A DNA stretch of 64,000 bases from Acidimicrobiaceae bacterium (GTDB taxonomy: Bacteria > Actinomycetota > Acidimicrobiia > Acidimicrobiales > RAAP-2), in NCBI GenBank assembly GCA_027451285.1, contig DAIDJP010000035.1, positions 1 to 64,000 of the forward strand. The letters run 5' to 3'. Shown here piece by piece: positions 21,070 to 27,585 of the stretch; the first letter of the stretch is position 1; each line of letters opens with the position of its first letter. Below the pieces are notes generated by a model that saw only the letters and a program-made list of their open reading frames with translations, ran no database searches and was not told the DNA's origin. A program made the position numbers and the translations under genes.

Positions 21070-22035
21070 CTAGAAGTAGATGATGCGCTTCGCGCGTTCG
21101 ACGACGTCGTCGATGTCGTCGCTCCAGGCACCCGTCGAGAGGTACTTCCAGCCGTCGTCACAGGCGATCGTGACGATCGTCGCCGTCTCGCCCTCGGGCA
21201 CCAGGTTCGCGCACTTGACCGCCCCGGCCATGATCGCCCCCGAGGAGATGCCGACGAAGAGGCCAACGTCGGTGAGGCGACGCACCCATTCGATCGACTC
21301 GCGCGGGCGCACCACGACCTTGCGGTCCAGCAGTTCGGCGCCGTTGTTATCGGTAAAGACCGGTGGGATGTAGCCGTCGTCCAGGCTGCGCAGGCCGTCG
21401 ACCATCTCACCGCTCGGTGGCTCGACGGCCCAGACCTGCACGCCCGGCTTGTTCTCCTTGAGATAGCGCCCCACGCCCATGAGCGTGCCCGACGTTCCCA
21501 GACCGGCGACGAAGTGGGTGATCTCGGGCACGTCAGCGAGGATCTCGGGTCCCGTCGTGGTGTAGTGGGCCAGCGGGTTGGCCGGATTCGCGTACTGGTA
21601 GAGGAAGACCCACTCGGGGTGCTCGTCGGCCAGGCGCTGGGCGAGGCGCACGGCCCCGTTGGAGCCCTCGCTACCGGGCGACTCGATGATCTCGGCCCCC
21701 CAGGCGAGCAGCAACTGGCGCCGCTCGGGTGAGACGTTGGTGGGTAGGACGACCTTGAGGTGATAGCCGCGCAGGCGGCACACCATCGCCAGGGCAATGC
21801 CCGTGTTGCCCGAGGAGGGTTCGAGCAGGATCTGATCCGGTGCTCCCGGCACCAGGCGGCCATCACGCTCGGCCGCCTCCACCAGTGAGATCGCCACGCG
21901 GTCCTTGACCGATCCCGCCGGATTGCGTCCCTCGAGCTTGGCGAGGATCGACACCGTGGGCGACGGCGAGAGATGACTCACGTCGATGATCGGCGTGTGG
22001 CCGATCAGCTCGAGCACGCTGGCGTATCGCGCCAC
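21070..22035 (-). CDS. cysM: Cysteine synthase of the CysM type (probable CysO-dependent)
   Basis: The 321-residue PLP enzyme has the Schiff-base Lys44 in GSVKDR, the PSSGNTGIA loop and the GLGTSGTLMGVGRY phosphate-binding loop. In Mycobacterium tuberculosis CysM uses O-phosphoserine and the thiocarboxylate of CysO; the adjacent cysO and nearby mec genes here support the same route. The C-terminal tail ending in RIIYF is consistent with that group. It starts with GTG sharing one base with the cysO stop (TAGTG). Confidence 0.93.
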   Translation of the reverse strand: MARYASVLELIGHTPIIDVSHLSPSPTVSILAKLEGRNPAGSVKDRVAISLVEAAERDGRLVPGAPDQILLEPSSGNTGIALAMVCRLRGYHLKVVLPTNVSPERRQLLLAWGAEIIESPGSEGSNGAVRLAQRLADEHPEWVFLYQYANPANPLAHYTTTGPEILADVPEITHFVAGLGTSGTLMGVGRYLKENKPGVQVWAVEPPSGEMVDGLRSLDDGYIPPVFTDNNGAELLDRKVVVRPRESIEWVRRLTDVGLFVGISSGAIMAGAVKCANLVPEGETATIVTIACDDGWKYLSTGAWSDDIDDVVERAKRIIYF

Positions 22036-22316
22036 TAGATCGCGCCTCCGGCGACTGCCGGCAGCAGAGTGATCTCGTCGTCGGCGGCCACGGGCGCCGC
22101 CACTCCCCCGAGGTAGCGCACGTCGTCATCGTTGACGTACACGTTGAGGAAGCGGTGCAGGGTGCCGTCCTCGTTGAGGAGCTGGCCGCGGATCGAGGGA
22201 TAGGTGGTGGTCAGCGCGTCGAGAACCTCGCCGATCGTCGCGCCTTCGACCGAGACGACCGTGGCGCCGCCCGTCGCGGGGCGCAACACCGTCGGGATGC
22301 GAACTAGGGCAGCCAT
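22035..22316 (-). CDS. cysO: ThiS/MoaD-family sulfur carrier CysO, C-terminus -GGAI
   Basis: The 93-residue ubiquitin-fold protein carries sulfur as a C-terminal thiocarboxylate for CysM. The family pattern RFLNVYVNDDDVRYLGG is clear. The last residues read LPAVAGGAI: the diglycine that must be exposed is followed by Ala-Ile, unlike the M. tuberculosis protein, which as I recall ends at Gly-Gly. The ATG at 22314-22316 has an AGAGGA Shine-Dalgarno; a longer TTG-started frame is less likely. Confidence 0.92.
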   Translation of the reverse strand: MAALVRIPTVLRPATGGATVVSVEGATIGEVLDALTTTYPSIRGQLLNEDGTLHRFLNVYVNDDDVRYLGGVAAPVAADDEITLLPAVAGGAI

Positions 22317-22365
22317 GGATCCTCTTTTCAGCGGGGTCAATTGTTGACTAACCCGGTCGAATTTA

Positions 22366-22388
22366 ATGGGCGCGTTCGCGCCCGTGAC
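22366..22388 (-). terminator. Possible weak terminator between doxX and cysO
   Basis: GGGCGC at 22368-22373 pairs with GCGCCC at 22378-22383 around a 4 nt loop. On the minus strand the hairpin is followed by ATTAAATT, only partly T-rich. It could attenuate read-through from doxX into cysO. Confidence 0.3.
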
Positions 22389-22919
22389 CTACGCCGCGCG
22401 AGAGGGCCGATAGAACGCCGCCAGCTGGAGCAGCGCACCGCCCACGCCCAAAATCAAGGTGACGGCGAAATTCGTCCCAACGCTCCAGTGCAGCGGGTGC
22501 CACAGGTGGTCCAGCGAGAAGCGACCGGCGCCCAGGGTTCCCATGGTCAGGGCCGTCACCGCCACACCCAGCGTGTATTCGATTCCCTCGCCCTTGTTGA
22601 AGATGAAGAAACCGTTCTTGCGGTGCACGGTCATGATCGCGACGATCATCAGCGACATGAGACCCGCACTCGCGAGCGGCGTGAGGAGTCCGAGCGTCAA
22701 GAGGATCCCCGCACCGACCTCGGTCGACGCGGCCATCATTGCGTTGATCATCCCCGGACGGACCCCTATCGACTCGAACCACGTCGCCGTGCCGGGCAAT
22801 TTTCCGCCACGGAAGAACTTGCGGAAACCGTGGGCGAAGATCATGAGACCTAAGAAGAGGTGCAGAGCCAGCAGGGCGAGGTCAACCTGCACCGGATACG
22901 ACGACACCACCGCGTTCAT
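22389..22919 (-). CDS. DoxX family membrane protein
   Basis: From ATG 22917-22919, which has a strong GGAGGT Shine-Dalgarno, the protein has 176 residues and four predicted membrane segments in DoxX arrangement, with GLMIFAHGFRKFF after the first helix and GTATWFESIG in the first loop. DoxX-family proteins include quinone-linked thiosulfate:quinone oxidoreductase subunits and the mycobacterial membrane oxidoreductase complex with SseA and SodA, but many members are uncharacterised. It lies between mec and cysO, in a sulfur context. Confidence 0.85.
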   Translation of the reverse strand: MNAVVSSYPVQVDLALLALHLFLGLMIFAHGFRKFFRGGKLPGTATWFESIGVRPGMINAMMAASTEVGAGILLTLGLLTPLASAGLMSLMIVAIMTVHRKNGFFIFNKGEGIEYTLGVAVTALTMGTLGAGRFSLDHLWHPLHWSVGTNFAVTLILGVGGALLQLAAFYRPSRAA

Positions 22920-22952
22920 GACGACCTCCGTTCCTACGGCCACGCTAGCGAT

Positions 22953-23354
22953 TCAGTGGGAAATCGTTACCTCTTCGGATGAAATCTCGCCCTCGACAAT
23001 TCGATAGCTCTTCAGATCCGTCGCCACGTCACGCAGTCCGACGAGGACGTAGTGCCAGGCCGGATCGGGCGCCTGGGCGACGTCGGTGGGACTCGGATAG
23101 GGATCGGAGTGGGTGTGGGAATGGAACACGCCGATGACCTGGAGGCCGTTGTCGTCGGCCCGACGGAAAGCGCGCAGGAGGACCCGGCTGTCGATCTCGT
23201 AGACGCGCGCCGAGTGGGCGACGTTCTCACTGGGCACCACCTCGGAGACGACGCCGTCGGGGGTTCCGAGCAGCAGCCCGCAACCTTCGTCAGGCAGTGC
23301 TCGGATGCACGTCGCCACCATGGCGTCACGCTGATCTGCGGTGATCTGTAGCAC
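22953..23354 (-). CDS. mec: JAMM/Mov34 metalloprotease (Mec type)
   Basis: The 133-residue zinc protease carries the complete JAMM signature: Glu23 in PDEGCG and HSHTHSDPYPSPTD, with His78, His80, Ser88 and Asp91. The M. tuberculosis homologue hydrolyses the CysO-cysteine adduct to release cysteine and regenerate CysO. Here it may also remove the extra Ala-Ile from the CysO C-terminus. TAGGGT ends 6 nt before the GTG start. Confidence 0.93.
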   Translation of the reverse strand: MLQITADQRDAMVATCIRALPDEGCGLLLGTPDGVVSEVVPSENVAHSARVYEIDSRVLLRAFRRADDNGLQVIGVFHSHTHSDPYPSPTDVAQAPDPAWHYVLVGLRDVATDLKSYRIVEGEISSEEVTISH

Positions 23355-23405
23355 GCGACCACCCTAACGAGCGGTGACGATCGAGCCCGTCACTACGCTT
23401 GTCCC
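23355..23405. promoter_or_regulatory. Divergent mec / smpB leaderless promoter pair
   Basis: TAGGGT on the minus strand (complement of 23361-23366) and TACGCT on the plus strand (23394-23399) each end exactly 6 nt before a GTG start. The gap is 51 bp. Confidence 0.5.
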
Positions 23406-23924
23406 GTGGGACGCGCCAAGCAGATCAAGGATCGCCGGGACAGGGCCAAGTCCGAGTCCGGTGGCGACCGGGTGGTCGCCACCAATCGCCGGGCCCGCCA
23501 CGACTACGAGATCCTCGAGACCCTCGAATGCGGCATGGTGCTCTCGGGCAGCGAGGTGAAGTCCCTGCGCGAGGGCCGCGCCCAGATCACCGACGCCTAC
23601 GCGCGCATCGAGAACGGAGAGCTCTGGCTCCTCGGCTCGCATATCCCGCCGTGGGCCTACGCCGTGGGATTCGGCAGTCACGACCCCAACCGGGCGCGCA
23701 AACTGCTCGCCCACCACCACGAGATCGACCGGTGGATCCACAAGACCACGGCCCAGCCCCTGACGATCGTGCCGCTGAAGATGTACTTCAAGGACGGCCG
23801 GGCGAAGGTCGAGCTGGGACTCGCCCGCGGACGAACCCTCCACGACCGGCGCCAGGCCATCGCCAAGCGCGACGCCGAGCGCGACATGGCCCGCGCCGCG
23901 CGCGGCGCTGAGAAACTGGGCTGA
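23406..23924 (+). CDS. smpB: tmRNA-binding protein SmpB
   Basis: The 172-residue protein binds tmRNA and brings it to stalled ribosomes. It has the OB-fold segments HDYEILETLECGMVLSGSEV and SLREGRAQI, the family motif LHDRRQAI and a basic C-terminal tail that enters the mRNA channel. An N-terminal basic extension of about 25 residues precedes the core. The ssrA gene follows 56 bp downstream. Start is GTG with TACGCT 6 nt upstream. Confidence 0.96.
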   Translation: MGRAKQIKDRRDRAKSESGGDRVVATNRRARHDYEILETLECGMVLSGSEVKSLREGRAQITDAYARIENGELWLLGSHIPPWAYAVGFGSHDPNRARKLLAHHHEIDRWIHKTTAQPLTIVPLKMYFKDGRAKVELGLARGRTLHDRRQAIAKRDAERDMARAARGAEKLG

Positions 23925-23980
23925 GCGCACCTTCGAGAGTCCCGGTACGCTGGGGGCGCGGCCAAGGCGGTCGCCTTCGA

Positions 23981-24326
23981 GGGGGTGATTGGTTTCGACG
24001 TCAGTTGTTGCGGTGAAAGAAGCGAGCCGTGGTCTCCGGAGCCACGTAAAAGAGCCGGAAACAAAAATAAACGCCAAGCCTCAGCTTGCGTTTGCTGCTT
24101 AGGTAGCAACGTCCGCCCACACCCAGCCCTACGGTGTGGTTCACGGGCGTCATGAAGTAGGGCTTACCGACGAGATTTGTTAGCGGTTTCGACGGGACAA
24201 CGCAGTTAACTACGGATTCACGCTGGTGCTGACGACGGCAGGTTTCCCGACAATTAACGCTCAGCTGCGCTCGGAGAATGTTCACTAATGCCCTGACGGA
24301 CCTGGGTTCGATTCCCAGCACCTCCA
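23981..24326 (+). ncRNA. ssrA: Transfer-messenger RNA
   Basis: The RNA begins GGGGGTGATTGGTTTCGAC and its 3' part CACCTCC (24319-24325) pairs with the first seven bases, followed by discriminator A (24326); CCA is not encoded, in contrast to the two tRNAs here. The T-arm CTGGGTTCGATTCCCAG is at 24302-24318. The tag frame is preceded by an A-rich stretch as in other tmRNAs. It lies directly after smpB. Confidence 0.95.
24073..24102 (+). other. tmRNA proteolysis-tag reading frame
   Basis: By alignment to the E. coli layout (CCACGTAAAA...AATA then the resume codon), the resume codon is GCC at 24073. The frame encodes AKPQLAFAA and ends with TAG, so the appended tag would be (A)AKPQLAFAA. The -AA end is the usual ClpXP recognition terminus. 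Confidence 0.75.
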
Positions 24327-24336
24327 CACAGATCCC

Positions 24337-24354
24337 GGTTCTCGAGAGAGAACC
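24337..24354 (+). terminator. Small hairpin after ssrA
   Basis: GGTTCTC (24337-24343) pairs with GAGAACC (24348-24354) around GAGA. There is no T-tract, so it may be a processing or stability hairpin rather than a true terminator. Confidence 0.3.
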
Positions 24355-24413
24355 TCGTGGGCTCCATGGTGTGGCATCTCGCCAAGGCGAACAACTCGCG
24401 GAGGCGACGCCCC

Positions 24414-25616
24414 CTAGGTGGCGGGCGCGCGGCGAGCGCTGCGAGCCAGTGAGAGGAAGAAGAGAGCCACGGGGCGGTAGATCGCGTGGGCGAACTTCAT
24501 GAACGGCAACAGCACCAGTAGCTCCATCGCGGCCGAGACGTGAAAGAGAAACATCCAGTAGCCCCACGCCGGCACCCCGGGAAGATACAGAGCCAATTCC
24601 GTGAGCAAGCCGCTCACGCCGATCACCCAGAGCATCACCAAGAAGACCCAGTCCGACTGCGTAGAAAGGGCGAGCGAGGGCTTCACGTGACGTAACCGCT
24701 TCACCAACATGACGCTGACTCCCCACACCATTGCCACGCCGGCGAGGGTTCCGAGGAGTCGCACCGGATACCACACGGGTTCGACCGCCCCCGTGGCGCG
24801 CACGCCCGTCAGTGCGAAGGCGTAATCGAGGATCGTCGCAGCAAGCAGGCCCAGAAACCCCCACATAATGGCTCCGTGGACCACCCAACGCCGCTCGAAC
24901 CATCGGGTGGGCTCATTCTCGGTCACGCAGTCTTCGCGAAAGCGTCGCTGCGCGAGCGCGTCGACCGCGAACGCGTCCCACAGTGCCCGCCACGCACTGG
25001 CGAGAGCCGCCCTGCCACCCCACAGTGCACGTGGGGTGACGCCCTCCTGACGGGCGATTCCCCTCACCATGGTGGCCACCCCGAACGCCACCACGAGGAG
25101 GGCCGCGATCATCACGCCGACCCCGGTCCAGTGGATCACACTGTCGGGAATGAAGGAGAAGAACGCCAACGATGACGTGCTGCGCGTTCCGTGGGCGACG
25201 TAGAACACGCTCGCGAAGGCCGCGGCGACCAGTACCTCGAGAACGCTAGCGAGCGCCGGCTTCGTATAAAGCATGCGAGCGATGCGCGTCTTGTCATAGT
25301 TGGCGATCGCGTAACGCCGCGCCGCCGCCATGTACTCGCCGGGATCGGCCTGCTGGGGACAGCTCACCGTGCACTGGCCGCAGTGGTAGCACAGCCACAA
25401 TTCCTTGCTGGAAAGGAGTTCGTCCTTGAGGCCCACTTGCCCGTAGCGGATCAGCCGGCGGGGAAACGTCCCGTCGTTGGTCACCATCGGACAGATCGCC
25501 GTGCAGTTTCCACAGCTAAAGCACGCGGACACGTCGGCGGCGCCGTAGCGCTTGATGTCCGCGAGCAGGCCCGTGTCGACGACCCGAGGCTTCGGCACCA
25601 CTTCGGTCGTCGTCAT
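24414..25616 (-). CDS. QmoC-like membrane subunit (HdrC-type ferredoxin domain fused to a HdrE/NarI-like cytochrome domain)
   Basis: The 400-residue protein has an N-terminal domain with two [4Fe-4S] motifs, Cys32/35/38/42 and Cys76/79/82/86 (both CxxCxxCxxxCP), then about six membrane helices from residue 120 with several histidines suitable for heme b. This is the architecture of QmoC of sulfate reducers, which moves electrons between menaquinone and HdrA-like flavoproteins. The ATG overlaps the preceding small gene by 4 bp (ATGA). Last gene of the tusA-dsrE2-hdr operon. QmoC identity is by architecture; HdrE- or DsrM-like paralogues are the alternative. Confidence 0.88.
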   Translation of the reverse strand: MTTTEVVPKPRVVDTGLLADIKRYGAADVSACFSCGNCTAICPMVTNDGTFPRRLIRYGQVGLKDELLSSKELWLCYHCGQCTVSCPQQADPGEYMAAARRYAIANYDKTRIARMLYTKPALASVLEVLVAAAFASVFYVAHGTRSTSSLAFFSFIPDSVIHWTGVGVMIAALLVVAFGVATMVRGIARQEGVTPRALWGGRAALASAWRALWDAFAVDALAQRRFREDCVTENEPTRWFERRWVVHGAIMWGFLGLLAATILDYAFALTGVRATGAVEPVWYPVRLLGTLAGVAMVWGVSVMLVKRLRHVKPSLALSTQSDWVFLVMLWVIGVSGLLTELALYLPGVPAWGYWMFLFHVSAAMELLVLLPFMKFAHAIYRPVALFFLSLARSARRAPAT

Positions 25617-25864
25617 GAGGCCACCTTGGGCACGGCCGCGTACTGGAAGTAGCCGTCGTCGTCGGCCTCGGGCAACTCAATGAGCTTGCCGTAGCGGCGC
25701 ATGCCCATCACCCAGTAGAGGACCTCTTCATTCGGGCGCCCGATCGCCGCAGCGATCTCCGGTACGGTCAGGGGGCCGTCGGCCAGGGATTCGAGGATGG
25801 GCCGATGCATCAAGGGCTCCTCACGAATCACCTCGCGCACGTCGCGCGTCACTTTCATGGTCAT
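25613..25864 (-). CDS. Small winged-helix-like protein of the Hdr/Qmo operon
   Basis: The 83-residue product (ATG 25862-25864) overlaps hdrA and the qmoC-like gene by 4 bp at each end, so it is made in step with them. The middle section, PLMHRPILESLADGPLTVPE followed by an Ala-rich helix and LYWVMGMRRYGKLIEL, looks like a helix-turn-helix plus wing. No cysteines occur. It might be a regulator, or an assembly or docking subunit; I do not recognise a named family. A longer upstream frame is out of phase with hdrA and has no start signal. Confidence 0.75.
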   Translation of the reverse strand: MTMKVTRDVREVIREEPLMHRPILESLADGPLTVPEIAAAIGRPNEEVLYWVMGMRRYGKLIELPEADDDGYFQYAAVPKVAS

Positions 25865-27585
25865 GGGACCGCCACCTCCGTCAGGCTCTCGATCAGAGAC
25901 ATCATCTGAGCGTCGGTCGATCCGTACAAGTCCAGGGCGTTCTCCGGACAGTACGACGTGCAGCCGCCGCAACCCTTGCACACCGCCGCGTCGACGCTGG
26001 CCACTCGTCTCCCCTCGACGTCGACCATTGAAAGGGCGGCGTACGGACAGACCGCCACGCAGGCCTCGCACCCCGTGCAGTCGGCGACGTGCACCATCGC
26101 GACCAGTGGGTCCAGTTCGGCGACGCCCTTCATGAGCATCGCGCCACTCTGGGCCACGGCTGCGAGCGACGACGCGACGCTCTCGGTCGACGTCTTGGGA
26201 CCCTGGCAGGTACCGGCGATCATCACGCCGTCAACCACCGTCTCCACGGGACGCAGCTTCGGGTGGATCTCGTTAAAGAACCCGTCCGCTCCCACCGGGA
26301 GATGGAGCATCTTGGTCAAGTCCTCGTTCTTTGCCGGGACCATCCCCGTGACCAGGACCACCAGATCAGCTGGGATCACGACGTCGGCACCACCGGTCAG
26401 AGTGTCGCGGGTGCGCACGAGCAAGGTGCCGTCCTCGGCGCGCTCGACCGCGGGCGGCGTGTCGTCAGGGAACTTCATGAAGACCGAGCCGCGCCGACGT
26501 GACTCTTCGTAGAGCAATTCGTACTTTCCATACGTACGGATGTCGCGATAGAGGTGGTACTGGTGGACGCTCGCGTCGAGTTCGCCGACCTCGATTGACG
26601 CGTGAACCGTCGCCGCGCAGCAGTACTTCGAGCAGTACTCGTTGCCGCCCGGTTGGCGGCTGCCCACACAGTAGATATAGGCCACCGTGGCGACCCGGCG
26701 GCCCCTGTACGTCAGGGCACCCTCGGCGCCGTCAATCATCGCCTTGAACTCGGACAGCGTGAGCACACCATCGATCCCGTAGCCGAACTCGCCGGATTCG
26801 GGTTCGTATTCGTCGAAACCCGTCGACACGATGATCGATCCGACCGTCACGTGCACGACGTCCGGTGTCGCACCACGAATAGTGATCTCGGCGTCGTAGT
26901 TGCCAAAGCTGCCCGACTTGCCCGTGAGTTCGGCGTTGGTGAAGACCGTGATCGACGGACGCCGCCGGATCTCGTCGACCAGTCCGTCGATCAACGCTCG
27001 CCCGTTGCTCTCGTGCGGGAACATTGGACCGAACGTACGGACCCAGCCACCCAACTCCTCGCTGCGTTCCACCAAGAAGACGCTCAGGCCGATATCGGCC
27101 AGACCGAGCGCCGCGCGAAGCCCCGCGATCCCCGCCCCCACGACCAATGTTGTCGGCGTCGTGCGCACCGCCATCGGTTCGAGGGCCACGGACTCTCGGG
27201 TCTTGGAAATGGCGCCCTTGACGAGTCCGATCGCCTTGTCGGTCGCTCCCGCGCGATCGTCGGTGTGGGCCCAGGAACACTGCTCGCGGATGTTCGCCTG
27301 CGTGTACTCGAACTGATTGAGACCCGCACGCTTTGAGACGCCCCTGAAAGTGAACAGGTGCAACTTGGGTGAGCACGATGCCACGACCAGGCCATCGAGG
27401 TTCTTCTCCTGGATCTCACGGATCATGTCCTGCTGGGTGCCGTCGGAGCACGCGAACATCGAAGTCTCGGCGTGGACAACTCCCTCGACGTCCTTGACGG
27501 CATCACGCACCTTGGCCACGTCGACGTAGTCCGAGATGTTGCCGCCGCAATGGCAGATGTACACACCGATTCGTCGTTCGGTCAC
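25861..27585 (-). CDS. HdrA/QmoA-like FAD and iron-sulfur protein
   Basis: The 574-residue protein has an N-terminal HdrA domain (IGVYICHCGGNI with Cys11 and Cys13, Cys46, and the CSPK motif at 71-74), an FAD-binding GAGIAG at 150-155, the HdrA core with Cys306, Cys318, Cys322 and Cys323, GTCQGPK at 458-464, and a C-terminal pair of ferredoxin motifs (Cys503/506/509/513 and Cys536/539/542/546). HdrA proteins are the flavin centres of heterodisulfide reductase and Qmo complexes and can bifurcate electrons. Its ATG overlaps the upstream fusion gene's stop by 4 bp. Substrate is unknown. Confidence 0.92.
   Translation of the reverse strand: MTERRIGVYICHCGGNISDYVDVAKVRDAVKDVEGVVHAETSMFACSDGTQQDMIREIQEKNLDGLVVASCSPKLHLFTFRGVSKRAGLNQFEYTQANIREQCSWAHTDDRAGATDKAIGLVKGAISKTRESVALEPMAVRTTPTTLVVGAGIAGLRAALGLADIGLSVFLVERSEELGGWVRTFGPMFPHESNGRALIDGLVDEIRRRPSITVFTNAELTGKSGSFGNYDAEITIRGATPDVVHVTVGSIIVSTGFDEYEPESGEFGYGIDGVLTLSEFKAMIDGAEGALTYRGRRVATVAYIYCVGSRQPGGNEYCSKYCCAATVHASIEVGELDASVHQYHLYRDIRTYGKYELLYEESRRRGSVFMKFPDDTPPAVERAEDGTLLVRTRDTLTGGADVVIPADLVVLVTGMVPAKNEDLTKMLHLPVGADGFFNEIHPKLRPVETVVDGVMIAGTCQGPKTSTESVASSLAAVAQSGAMLMKGVAELDPLVAMVHVADCTGCEACVAVCPYAALSMVDVEGRRVASVDAAVCKGCGGCTSYCPENALDLYGSTDAQMMSLIESLTEVAVP

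Noticed and set aside
20379-21866. A 495-codon minus-strand open frame across cysM and rph
   Set aside because: Reads another phase of cysM and rph; both have full catalytic motifs in their own frames.
24001-24903. Open frame across the tmRNA and the qmoC-like gene end
   Set aside because: The region is occupied by ssrA, whose tRNA-like ends and tag frame are clear, and by the qmoC-like gene.
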